Shown: positions 17,103 to 26,100 of the stretch, piece after piece | Layout: each line of letters begins with the position of its first letter | Numbering within the stretch: position 1 is the first letter of the stretch | Origin: Kitasatospora mediocidica KCTC 9733 | GTDB lineage: Bacteria > Actinomycetota > Actinomycetes > Streptomycetales > Streptomycetaceae | Reading direction: 5' to 3' | DNA length: 64,000 nt | Assembly (NCBI RefSeq): GCF_000744225.1 | Contig: NZ_JQLN01000005.1 | Span: 1,240,001-1,304,000, forward strand | The notes under the pieces: model-generated | Databases searched by the model: none | What the model was told of the DNA's origin: nothing | The model's input: the letters and a program-made list of their open reading frames with translations, nothing else | Translations under genes and position numbers: made by a program

Positions 17103-17689
17103 CGCCGGGCCAGCTTGCCGACAGCTCCGACGAGACCGTCCACCCGGATCCGCATGGCGTCCGAACCGAGCTGTACGGCGCCCGACTCCTGCGTGCGGTA
17201 GTCCCCCGGCGTGGTGACGGCCTGCTCGGGCACGCAGAGCCCGTACAGGCCGCGCACCACGATGCGCAGGTGGTCGCAGGCCTGGACGGCGGTCAGCTTG
17301 GGTCCGTGCGCGAGCAGACCGACGGACTTGCCGGTGAACTCGGTCATGGACAGGGAGTCCAGGGCGTTCTTCAGCACTCCGGAGTAGGAGTTGTGGTAGA
17401 CGGGCGTGGCGAGCAGAAAGGCGTCGGCGCGACGGGCCGCCGCGACCAGCCGTTGCACGGTCGGATCCGGGTTGGCCGCCGGATCGCGGTGGTAGGCGGG
17501 GTCGGCGATCGGCAGCGCGTCCTTTCCGAGGTCCCAGAGCACGGGGCGGTGGCCCGCGGTGAGCACCGACTCGGCGGCGTAGCGGGTCAGCGCACCGGTG
17601 TATCCGTCGCTGCGGATGCTTCCGGACAGGATCAGGACGTCCACCGGTCGGGCGGCTGGGGCGGTGCTCGGTACCTGGCTCACTGCCAT
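17099..17689 (-). CDS. NADPH-dependent FMN reductase (flavodoxin-fold) 2
   Basis: 196 aa. Flavodoxin-like fold with an FMN phosphate-binding loop (LILSGSIRSDGYTGAL) and the family signature TPVYHNSYSGVLKNALD. AGAGGGG precedes ATG at 17689 and the start overlaps the SDR gene by 10 bp. Members reduce FMN for monooxygenases or act directly as flavin-dependent reductases/oxidases. It shares the fold with the 19375-19941 gene but is clearly diverged, so two separate redox steps are likely. Confidence 0.87.
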   Translation of the reverse strand: MAVSQVPSTAPAARPVDVLILSGSIRSDGYTGALTRYAAESVLTAGHRPVLWDLGKDALPIADPAYHRDPAANPDPTVQRLVAAARRADAFLLATPVYHNSYSGVLKNALDSLSMTEFTGKSVGLLAHGPKLTAVQACDHLRIVVRGLYGLCVPEQAVTTPGDYRTQESGAVQLGSDAMRIRVDGLVGAVGKLARR

Positions 17690-18630
17690 GGTCCCCTCTC
17701 TCGTATGCGCGCCGCCCAGTCGGCCAGCCCGCGGGCCAGCTCGAACCGGGCGGTGAACCCCAGCTGGTCCGCGGCGACGCGGGTGTCCAACTGCCAGGGT
17801 GTCGGCTTCTGTTGGTCCTGATCATGCTCGACGTCCGGGCCGCCCAGCGAACCGAACGCCTCGGCCACCTCCGCGGCGGACAGCGGCCGGCCGGTGCCCA
17901 GGTTGGCGACGGTCGGACCGTCGGGCGGTGCGGTGGCGAGCGCGACGAGGCCCCGGGCCGCGTCGTCGGCGTACAGGTACTCGCGGCCGGACAGCCCCGC
18001 GCCCACCCGCACCGGCCGGCCCGTCAGCTGGCGCGCCAGGAGGATCATCAGCCGTCCGGCCAGCTGCCCGCCATCGGGACGCGCACCCGGTCCGTAGACC
18101 CCGCAGAGCCTGGCGATCCGGGGCACGGTGGCGGTCCCGGCGCTCTGCCCCAGCACAGTGGCCTCCGCGGCGGCCTTCGCGGCGCCGTACGGGGTGCGCG
18201 GGCGGCAGGGCCAGGACTCCGGCACCGGCGTGATATCCGGGCTGCCGTACACGGCGAGGCTGGAGGCCAGCACCAGCCGCGGCACCTCCTCGGCGACGCA
18301 GGCCTCCGTCAGGTGCGCGGTCGCGCGGACGGTGTCCACCACCAGGTCGGTGGCGGCACCGGCCCGGCCGTCGGCCCGCAGGCGTCCGGCGGTGTGCACG
18401 ACCAGCGCCGGCCCGAGCTCGGCGACCGCCGCCCGGGTACCTGCGCGGTCACCGAGGTCCAGTGCACGCGCCGCGCAGCCCACCTGTCGCGCGACCGCGG
18501 CGGCCCGGGCGGCGTCCAGGTCGGCACAGGTCACCTCGGCGCCCCGGCGGACGAGTTCGGCCGCGGTGGCCGTCCCCACCAGCCCGGCACCGACCACCAG
18601 GACCCGGCGCCCCGCCACCGCCGTGCTCAC
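17680..18630 (-). CDS. NAD(P)-dependent epimerase/dehydratase (extended SDR)
   Basis: 316 aa from GTG at 18630 (GTGA overlap with the methyltransferase stop). The Rossmann motif is VLVVGAGLVGTATAAELV, a G-x-G-x-x-G variant of the SDR pattern. The catalytic YxxxK is in TPYGAAKAAAEATV, with upstream Ser in LASSLAVYGS. GREYLYADDAARGLV and NLGTGRPLSAAEVA are typical of nucleotide-sugar epimerases. No glycosyltransferase or other sugar gene accompanies it, so it may act on a non-sugar ketone/alcohol, or on a sugar supplied from elsewhere. Confidence 0.85.
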   Translation of the reverse strand: MSTAVAGRRVLVVGAGLVGTATAAELVRRGAEVTCADLDAARAAAVARQVGCAARALDLGDRAGTRAAVAELGPALVVHTAGRLRADGRAGAATDLVVDTVRATAHLTEACVAEEVPRLVLASSLAVYGSPDITPVPESWPCRPRTPYGAAKAAAEATVLGQSAGTATVPRIARLCGVYGPGARPDGGQLAGRLMILLARQLTGRPVRVGAGLSGREYLYADDAARGLVALATAPPDGPTVANLGTGRPLSAAEVAEAFGSLGGPDVEHDQDQQKPTPWQLDTRVAADQLGFTARFELARGLADWAARIRERGPWQ

Positions 18631-19382
18631 GGTCGCGCCCCGGTCGGAGCGGTTCCCCAGCGGGTGATCTCGATTCCGCAGACGTCCACCGGCAGGCTCG
18701 TGGAGGCCTCGGCGCCGAGGTCCAGCAGCCTGGCGGCGTAGTCCCGCAGGTCCCACTGGAAGACCGGGTGGCGGACGTCGTGCGCGAGTACGAGGGCGCC
18801 AGGCGCCAGGTTCGGCGCCCAGCGCTCCACCAGCCGGGCGTATCCGGCCTTGCGGGCTCCCGGTTCGTCGATGTCGACGAGCACGAGGTCCCAGGGGCCG
18901 AGGTGGGCGAAGTCCGCGGCGGCGTAGGCGTCGGCCCGCACGACGACGGCGGCCGGGCCGAAGCCGGCCCGGCGCAGATTGCCCTCGGCCGTCACCAGCG
19001 CATCGGCGTCCACGTCCAGTCCCACCGCGTGGGTGCCCTGGTAGGAGGCGGTCGGACCGAAGCCGGGAGCGGTGACCCAGCCCAGCAGGTTTCCGGCGTA
19101 GCAGCCGAGGACAGCGACCCGCTGCGGCCGGTGGATCGTCGCGACGGCGTACAGCAGCCGCGCGGCCAGCGGCGTGAGGTGGGTGTCCGGGATCTCGAAC
19201 GCGTCGTACAGCAGCGGGCGCAGCCGGTGGTAGCCCTCCCACAGGCCCTCCGGCGCCGTCGGCAGGACGCCCGCCCGCACGCAGTGCTCGACCATCCGCT
19301 GGGCCAGCAGATCGGTCTGGGCGATGGTCAGCTGCGGCCGGGCCCGGTCCGCGACGGCGCCGGGGACCGCCGGATCAGCCAC
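18627..19382 (-). CDS. SAM-dependent methyltransferase
   Basis: 251 aa from GTG at 19382, overlapping the FMN-reductase gene by 8 bp. The class I Rossmann-type SAM motif I is VAVLGCYAGNLLGWV, the acidic residue binding the SAM ribose is in AVGLDVDADALV, and motif post-II is WDLVLVDIDEPGARK. The organisation resembles small O-/N-methyltransferases. Substrate unknown; candidates are the peptide termini, Glu side chains or a tailored aromatic residue. Confidence 0.8.
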   Translation of the reverse strand: MADPAVPGAVADRARPQLTIAQTDLLAQRMVEHCVRAGVLPTAPEGLWEGYHRLRPLLYDAFEIPDTHLTPLAARLLYAVATIHRPQRVAVLGCYAGNLLGWVTAPGFGPTASYQGTHAVGLDVDADALVTAEGNLRRAGFGPAAVVVRADAYAAADFAHLGPWDLVLVDIDEPGARKAGYARLVERWAPNLAPGALVLAHDVRHPVFQWDLRDYAARLLDLGAEASTSLPVDVCGIEITRWGTAPTGARP

Positions 19383-19941
19383 CGTTCACCCGCGCCGCGT
19401 ACCGGCCGAGCTCGCGCACCGAGCTGACCACCGCCGCCATGTTGGGCACCTGGCGCGGATTGCCGATGACCACCTCGGTGGGGGGCACGGTGGCGCCCAT
19501 GGCGGTCAGCACCTGGCGGAGCTGGGCCGCACCGAGGTAGGCGGAGGAGTGGTCCGCCCCGACCACCAGCAGGATCACCGTCCGGCCCGCGAGCGGGAGG
19601 AAGCGGTCCGGCACCGGGTCGTAGTTGGCGCCGCCGAGCACGTTCAGGAGGTTGATCACCGGTCCGGAGATCGAGTTCCAGTAAGCCGGGGCGGAGAGCA
19701 CCACGACATCGCTCTCGTCCAGCGTGCGCCGCACCAGCTCGAGGTCCGGGCTGCCGTACTGCTCGCAGGTGCGCCCGTCGAACTGCGGGACGTCGAGCTC
19801 CCGCAGGTCGAGCTGCTCCCACTCGGCGCCCTCGTCCTGGAGTCCCGCCTGAACCGCGAGGAGCAGCTTGCGGGTGGCCGAGGGGCGGTCGATCCCCGGA
19901 CCGGGCTTGCGGCTGCCGCACAGCAGCGCGACGCGCTTCAC
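19375..19941 (-). CDS. NADPH-dependent FMN reductase (flavodoxin-fold) 1
   Basis: 188 aa from GTG at 19941 (GTGA overlap with the TPR gene). N-terminal VALLCGSRKPGPG with SATRKLLLAV forms the FMN phosphate loop. SAPAYWNSISGPVINLLNVL replaces the classic PxYhxxxpgxLKNxlD with the same spacing, and VVGADHSSAYLGAAQLRQVL follows. It is an active-looking flavin reductase fold, different from the second copy. Its position right after the TPR protein suggests an early modification step. Confidence 0.85.
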   Translation of the reverse strand: MKRVALLCGSRKPGPGIDRPSATRKLLLAVQAGLQDEGAEWEQLDLRELDVPQFDGRTCEQYGSPDLELVRRTLDESDVVVLSAPAYWNSISGPVINLLNVLGGANYDPVPDRFLPLAGRTVILLVVGADHSSAYLGAAQLRQVLTAMGATVPPTEVVIGNPRQVPNMAAVVSSVRELGRYAARVNGG

Positions 19942-21932
19942 GCGGCACCCCGGACGGCCTGCGGGCGCTCGGTGGTGCCGACGCCGGAGAGAAAGCGGTT
20001 CAGGTCCATACCGGGACGTCCTTCGAGGTCGACGGTGGAAATGTACGAGGGAAGCTTCGAGGAGGGGACCAGCAGCTCGGCGCCGGCCTCGTGCAGCGCC
20101 GCCGCCCCGGCCGCGGCATCACCCCTGCCGACCGCGCCGACCGCCTGCGGGAACCAGCGGGCCGCGGCGTCGAGCAGGTGCCGGTCGCGTTCGAGACCGC
20201 CCAGCACCGTGGACCACAGCAGTCCGGCGAGCTGCTCCCGGTAGGCGTCCTCGTCCCGCAGCCAGCGCGCCAGCCTGGCGCCCTCCCGGTAGACGGTGAA
20301 GGCCTCGTCGTGACGGCCGCGCTTGTGCTCCACGTACCCGAGCGCGGAGAGCATCCGCTCCAGATAGAACGGGTCGCGCAGGTGCTCCGCGAGGCCGATC
20401 CCCTGGCGCAGCGACTCGGCCGCACCGTCCAGGTCCCCGTTGCGCAGCCTGAGCAGGCCGATGGCGTAGTGGTACAGCGCGCCGTAGTCCGCGCGGGCGG
20501 CCTTGCGCAGGACCGCGGAGACGGAGGTGAGGAAGTGCTGGGCCTGGTCCGGCCGGCCGGTGATCTCCATCAGGAACGACAGGTTGTAGCCGAGGTTGTA
20601 GCGCAGATAGAAGGCGCTCATCCCGGGCAGGCCCTTGACGGTCGCGAAGGCCTCCAGCTCCTCCCGGTACGCCTCGGCGAACCGGGCCTCCCGCACGGCG
20701 ACGTCGGTGGCGCGACGGCCCTCCATCGCGGCGACCAGCGCCAGTCCGTTGCCGACCCAGGCGCGCTCCACCAGGACGTCCACGTTCGGGTCGACGACCT
20801 CCGCCAGCGCGGCGCGGGCCTCGGCGTAGAGCGAACGGGCCCGGACCAGGTCGTAGTTGCGCTTGGTGGCGATCAGCGCGAGCAGGTAGTACAGGTGCGC
20901 CTTCACCTCGGGCCGGCCGGTCATCGACACGGCCTCGTCGAGCAGCGTCTCGGCACCGGCGATGTCGCCCTCCTGCGCGGCGCAGATCGCCTCCAGCCGC
21001 CTGAGCTGCACCCGGGTGGCGGCGTCCTCCTCCGGATCCGTCCCGAAGGTGTCCATGGCCAGGGCGGTGGCGATGAGGAGCCGGACCCGCTCGAAGTTCT
21101 GCAGCGCGAGCGAGTCGCCCACCAGGCGCAGCAGGCTCGGCATTCCAGCCGCGATCGCGCGCCCCACGACGGTGGAGGCCTCCGCCGCCCCGGGCTCGGT
21201 CCACCGGCCGCCGTCGGCGACCGGCGCGTCGTCGGGAGCGGGGTGGACGACGACCCCGCTGCGGGCCGCGATGTTCGAGAAGAAGGTGGCGCGCAGCCGG
21301 TCGATGATCCGGGCGACGGGCGCGTCGGAGCGGTGACGGCGCATCCGGCCGCGGACCGTCAGCCGGCCGGCGCCGGACGGCGAGATCAGCGCGGCGCGGT
21401 ACAGCACCCGCAGGGAGGGGCGGTCCCAGCTGTCGAGTCGGTCCACCTCCAGCACCAGGCGGGAGCTCTCACCGATCAGCAGGGCGCAGTTGGCGACCAG
21501 GCGGGCCGCCTCGTCGATCCACAGCGAGCTGGTGTGCGACTCACGGCTGATCCGGCGGGTGGTGCCCAGTGCCGCGGCCTCGGACATCGGAACCAGCCGC
21601 CCGATCTGGTCGCGGTGTCCGGGCGCCGACAGCAGGTCGAGCACCCGGCTGTGGCGTTCGCGGAAGTCGGCGTACACCTCGGCCGACACGGCCGCCTCGA
21701 CCAGCGGGAGAAGGGCGTTCAGCAGCACGTCCGTTCCCGACAGGTTCTCGAACCCGGCGGCCGGCGCGAGCACGGTGACCACCAGGTCGCCCGCCGCGAA
21801 CCCCGCCTGCGACAGGCACGAGACCGTGTCGTGCGGCGCACCGCAGAGCAGCATGACCTGATCGGCCGGAGCCCATTCAAGAGTGGAGTCAGCGTGCCAC
21901 GGCGGAACGCCGCCCGGAGTTACCTCATCCAT
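19938..21932 (-). CDS. TPR-repeat protein with degenerate STAND-type ATPase N-terminus
   Basis: 664 aa. ATG at 21932 follows AGGAGGCGGACGGCG. The N-terminal part has the order of a STAND/LuxR-type ATPase (VVTVLAPAAGFENLSGTDVL, then RLVLEVDRLDSWDRPSLRVL as a Walker-B-like strand), but the G-x4-GK(S/T) P-loop is not present. From about residue 280 to 600 it is helical TPR-like repeats (AHLYYLLALIATKRNYDLV, MLSALGYVEHKRGRHDEAF). There is no DNA-binding domain. It is the first protein gene after the precursor and attenuator. A scaffold or leader-peptide-binding role is reasonable but inferred. Confidence 0.7.
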   Translation of the reverse strand: MDEVTPGGVPPWHADSTLEWAPADQVMLLCGAPHDTVSCLSQAGFAAGDLVVTVLAPAAGFENLSGTDVLLNALLPLVEAAVSAEVYADFRERHSRVLDLLSAPGHRDQIGRLVPMSEAAALGTTRRISRESHTSSLWIDEAARLVANCALLIGESSRLVLEVDRLDSWDRPSLRVLYRAALISPSGAGRLTVRGRMRRHRSDAPVARIIDRLRATFFSNIAARSGVVVHPAPDDAPVADGGRWTEPGAAEASTVVGRAIAAGMPSLLRLVGDSLALQNFERVRLLIATALAMDTFGTDPEEDAATRVQLRRLEAICAAQEGDIAGAETLLDEAVSMTGRPEVKAHLYYLLALIATKRNYDLVRARSLYAEARAALAEVVDPNVDVLVERAWVGNGLALVAAMEGRRATDVAVREARFAEAYREELEAFATVKGLPGMSAFYLRYNLGYNLSFLMEITGRPDQAQHFLTSVSAVLRKAARADYGALYHYAIGLLRLRNGDLDGAAESLRQGIGLAEHLRDPFYLERMLSALGYVEHKRGRHDEAFTVYREGARLARWLRDEDAYREQLAGLLWSTVLGGLERDRHLLDAAARWFPQAVGAVGRGDAAAGAAALHEAGAELLVPSSKLPSYISTVDLEGRPGMDLNRFLSGVGTTERPQAVRGAA

Positions 21933-22023
21933 CGCCGTCCGCCTCCTGTCCGGGTCCCACCCTGTATTCCCATGACTCCGTTGCTTTCCTGCACCGGGGA
22001 CCACAACGGCCCGGATTACCGGA

Positions 22024-22059
22024 GGTGCCGGCCCCGGGAGAGTTCCCGAGGCCGGCACC
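22024..22059 (-). terminator. Hairpin between precursor gene and the rest of the operon
   Basis: A 16-bp stem with one mismatch (arms 22024-22039 and 22044-22059, 4-nt loop) begins 41 nt after the precursor stop in the direction of transcription, and 91 nt before the TPR gene. RiPP operons often carry such a partial terminator so that precursor transcript exceeds enzyme transcript. No other terminator was found until the end of the operon. Confidence 0.75.
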
Positions 22060-22100
22060 CTCGATCCTCAGCCGGCACTAGGCACGGCTCGGACCGCGAT

Positions 22101-22220
22101 TTACCACTCGGCGGTGCCGCGGGCCAGCTCGTACTCGCGCTCGCCCATGCCGCCGTCGACCTCGCTGTCGAAGGAGGCGAGAACCTCCTCGAGCGCTGCG
22201 GTCAGCTCGTTGTCAGACAT
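22101..22220 (-). CDS. Candidate RiPP precursor peptide, 39 aa, Cys-free, C-terminal Trp
   Basis: ATG at 22220 behind AAAGGGG; TAA stop at 22101. An amphipathic acidic N-terminal half (ELTAALEEVLASFDSEVD) looks like a leader helix. A Gly-Gly pair at residues 23-24 could mark leader cleavage, leaving a 15-residue tail from Met25 to Trp39 (GEREYELARGTAEW after Met). The only Ser/Thr are Ser2, Thr7, Ser16, Ser19 and Thr36. There is no Cys and no Pro, and no LxLQ-type leader motif as in classical class III precursors. It is the first gene of the operon, followed by an attenuator. It was chosen for position, RBS and composition; it has no recognised family. Confidence 0.65.
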   Translation of the reverse strand: MSDNELTAALEEVLASFDSEVDGGMGEREYELARGTAEW

Positions 22221-22464
22221 GTGAATCAACCCCTTTCCAAAGGTGTCCAGTTCAGTACCGTTCCGGTGTCCCGGTGGCACACCAGGAGCTTTTCGCACGC
22301 CGCCCGGGGCGGCAATGGAGTCGGATTGGCGCATGGACGTCGTGGCTCACCGAAGCCAACCCCGGCACGTAGCGGTTCTGCGGAGGAACTCTGGAACTGC
22401 TGTTCCCTGTCAGCGTCGTGCGCTACCTTCGCGTGGTCGCGCAGAGGAGTGGACGGGGGTCACT
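22221..22464. promoter_or_regulatory. Divergent promoter region, RiPP operon / Rhs island
   Basis: These 244 bp must contain the promoter of the leftward RiPP operon and that of the rightward WXG/Rhs genes. An inverted repeat GGAAC-tgct-GTTCC lies at 22393-22406, with TACCTT at 22424-22429 as a possible plus-strand -10. No convincing minus-strand -35/-10 pair was seen. An open frame upstream of the WXG start (from 22243) lacks coding character. Confidence 0.4.
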
Positions 22465-23193
22465 GTGGCGATCGAGCTACCTGGCGAAGTTGTGTCGATG
22501 CTTCAGTTCATCGGGGTGAACTGGCCGAACGTGAACGAGGACAAGGTCCGCGAACTCGCCACACACATACGCGAGTTCGCGGACAATGTGGACGGGACGC
22601 ACCAGAAGGCCACCGGGACGGTCAGTGCGATGGCCGCCGACTACCAGGGCGGTTCCTACGAGGCGCTGGTGTCGACCTGGGCGCACCTGTCGTCCAGCCA
22701 CATGAGCGAGCTGGTCGACGCCTGCCACACGGTGGCGACCGCGTTGGACGCGGCCGCCGGTGTGATCGTCGCGATGAAGATGCAGGCCATCGGCGAACTC
22801 GGCGCGCTGGCGGTGACGTTCCTGGCCGACCAGGCCGCGGCAGTGGCGACCTTCGGTCTGGCGGAGGCCGGCATGGCCCTGATCGTCGAGGGCGCGGAGC
22901 AGATCACCGACTACCTCGAACAGCAGCTGGAGCAGTACGTCATCGGCCAGGTGATCGAGGCCGCGATCACGCCGCTGGTCGCCGTGGTCGCCAAGGCCGT
23001 CAACGGGCTCGCGTTCTCGGCGGTGTCGGGGATCCTGGGCGTCTCGGGCAGTGCGGGGGCGGGCGGTTCTGGGTTCAAGATCGACCCGGCCGCGCTGGAG
23101 GACCACGCGGAGACGATGAACGGGCACGCACAGGAGGTGGCCGGGCACGCCGAAGCGCTGCGCGGCAAGCTGGCAGGGGTGGACTTCACATGA
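22465..23193 (+). CDS. WXG100-like secreted partner of the Rhs toxin
   Basis: 242 aa from GTG at 22465 (GGGGGTCACT upstream). The first 100 residues are a helical hairpin typical of WXG/Esx-type proteins (IGVNWPNVNEDKVRELATHI, VSAMAADYQGGSYEALVSTW), followed by long Ala/Val-rich helices (about 100-200) that look membrane-active. The end (DHAETMNGHAQEVAGHAEALRG) repeats the helical pattern. It overlaps the Rhs start by 4 bp (ATGA), so the two are made together. In actinobacteria such N-terminal partners guide large polymorphic toxins to type VII-type export (family knowledge). Confidence 0.8.
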   Translation: MAIELPGEVVSMLQFIGVNWPNVNEDKVRELATHIREFADNVDGTHQKATGTVSAMAADYQGGSYEALVSTWAHLSSSHMSELVDACHTVATALDAAAGVIVAMKMQAIGELGALAVTFLADQAAAVATFGLAEAGMALIVEGAEQITDYLEQQLEQYVIGQVIEAAITPLVAVVAKAVNGLAFSAVSGILGVSGSAGAGGSGFKIDPAALEDHAETMNGHAQEVAGHAEALRGKLAGVDFT

Positions 23194-26100
23194 GCAACCA
23201 GATCGTCAAAGCGCTGGAGGACGGCGCCAAGAAGCTCGGCAAAGCCCTCGCGGAGGACGCCGGCAAGACGGTCAAGGACTTCTACCACTCGGCCGGCAGC
23301 AAACTGAAGACAGTGGCGAAGAACACCGCCGAGACCGACGCCAAGCACGAAGCCGAACTCAAGAAGATCCTGGAGGACGGCAAGAAGGACGCCCCGCACG
23401 AACCCCACCTGCCCGGCGAGGGCGGCGGCCGTGGCGGCAAGGGCGGGGACGGCGAGGGCGGTTCGGGTTCGGGTCGCAAGCAGGCCGACAACCCACGCGA
23501 GGCCGGCCGCAAGGACGACGCGGTCTGCGAGGGCGGCGAACCCGTCGACATGGCCACCGGGCGGATGTTCATCGACCAGGTCGACGCCTCGCTGCCCGGC
23601 TCGCTGCCGCTGCTGTTCACCCGCAACTTCGAGTCCGGCTACCAGGCCGGGCGGTGGATGGGCCCGCGGTGGGTCTGCACCTTCGACGAACGCCTGGAGA
23701 TCGACGCCGAGGGCGTCGTTCACATCGGCGCCGACCGCCGCACCCAGGCCTACCCCCACCCGCAGCCGGACGACGCCGTCCAGGCGAGCGCCGGGGTGCG
23801 CCGCGACCTGGAACTCGCGCCGGGCGGCTATGCGCTCACCGACACATCCACCGGCCTGGTACGGGAGTTCACCGTCGCCGCGGGCGGCCGCGAGGCCCTG
23901 CTCACCCGGGTCCGGGACCGCTTCGGACGCCACTACGACCTCGCCTACGACGACCACGGCACCCCGCTCGGCATCACCCACAGCGGCGGCTACCGCCTCC
24001 TCGTCACCGTGGACGGCAGGCGGATCACCGCCCTGCGCCTGGCCGGTGGCGGCGAGGACGGCCACGACGTCCTGCTGGTGCGCTACGGCTACACCGACGG
24101 CCACCTGACCTCGGTCTACAACTCGTCCGGGAAACCGCTGCGGTTCGCCAACGACGCCACCGGGCGCATCCTCTCCTGGACCGACCGCAACAGCAGCCAC
24201 TACCGTTACAGCTACGACCAGTTGGACCGGGTGGTGGACGAGGGCGGCCTCGACGGCGCGCTCAGCTTCCGCTTCAGCTACGGCGAGCCCGACCCCGTGA
24301 CGGCCGTCCGGGTCCACACCGAGACCAACGCGCTGGGCCACACGACGACCTACCACGTCAACGAGCACGCCCAGATCGTCGCCAGGATCGACGCGTTGGG
24401 GAACACCACCCGCTTCGAGCGGGACGCCTACGACCGCCTGCTGGTCGAGACCGACCCGCTGGGCCGCAGCACCCACTACACGTACGACGGCGCCGGCGAC
24501 CTCGTCTCGCTCACCCGCGCCGACGGCGAGACGGCCACCGCCGAGTACCTCGGCGTCCTCGGCCTGCCGACGGTGATCGTCGAACCGGGCGGCGCCGCCT
24601 GGCGGCAGACGTACGACGAAGCCGGTCGACGCACCTCCCTGACCGACCCGCTCGGCGCCACCACCCGCTACGGCTACGACGAGTACGGCCACCTCGCCGC
24701 CGTCACCGACCCGCTGGGGAACACCGTCCGGCTCCGCTGCGACGCCGCCGGCCTGCCCGTCGAGATCACCGATGCCACCGGCACCACCACCCGCTTCACC
24801 CGCGACCGCTTCGGCCGTACCGCCGCCGTCACCGACCCGCTCGGGTCGACCGTTCGGTTCGGCTGGACCACCGAGGGCCGGCTCGCCTCCCGCACCACCG
24901 CCGACGGCGCCACCGAGACCTGGACGTACGACGGCGAGGGCAACTGCCTGACCCACACCGACCAGCTCGGCCGCACCACCGCCCTGGAGTACACCCACTT
25001 CGAGACGCTGGCCGCCCGGACCTCGCCCACCGGCGCCCGCATCGCCTTCACCCACGACGCGAACATGCAGCTCACCGCGGTCACCGACGCCCTCGGCCGG
25101 CAGTGGACGTACCGGTACGACGCGGCCGGCCGGCTGACCGGCGAGACCGACTTCCAGGGCCGCACCCTCGGCTACGAGCTCGACGCGGCCGGCCAGGTCA
25201 TCGCGCTGACGAACCCGCTGGGACAGACCGTCCGGCAGACCTACGACCTGCTGGGCCGCGCGGTCGGCCGCGACGCCGACGGCCGTACCACCAGCTACGC
25301 GTACGACCTGGCGGGGCGGCTCGTCCGGGCGACCAACGCCGACGCGGACGTGATCCGCTCCTTCGACGCCCTCGGCAACCTGCTCAGCGAGAGCGTCAAC
25401 GGCCGCGCCCTCACCCTCACCCACGACGCCGGCGGTCGCCGGACCGGTCGGCGCACGCCCAGCGGCCACACCAGCTCCTGGAGCTACGACCCGTCCGGCC
25501 GGCCCACCCAACTCGCCACCTCCAGCGGCGCGTTCGACTTCGCCTACGACCTGGCCGGACGGGAGGAGCAACGCACCGTCGACGGCTCCCTCACCCTCGT
25601 CAGCAGCTGGGACAGCCTTCACCGGCTCACCGGCCACACCCTGCGCGCAGCGTCCGCCGTCGTCCAGCAGCGCGGCTACAGCTACCGCGCGGACGGCCAC
25701 CTCACCGGCGTCGACGACCGGCTCGCCGGACAGCGCACCTTCGAACTCGACCCGACCGGACGCGTCACCGCCGTGCACGCCGCCGGCTGGAGCGAGCGGT
25801 ACGCCTACGACCAGGCGGGCAACCTGACCAGCGCCGACTGGCCCGCCACCGGCGCGACCGAGGCGGCCCGCGGCGACCGGACCTACACCGGCACCCAGCT
25901 CACCACTGCCGGCCGGGTCCGCTACGAGTACGACGACGCGGGGCGGGTGACCTTGCGTCAGGTCACCCGGCTCTCCCGCAAGCCCGACAGCTGGCGCTAC
26001 ACCTGGGACGCCGAGGACCGGCTCACCGAGGTCACCACTCCCGACGGCACCCGCTGGCGCTACCTCTACGACCCGTTCGCCCGGCGCATCGCCAAACACC

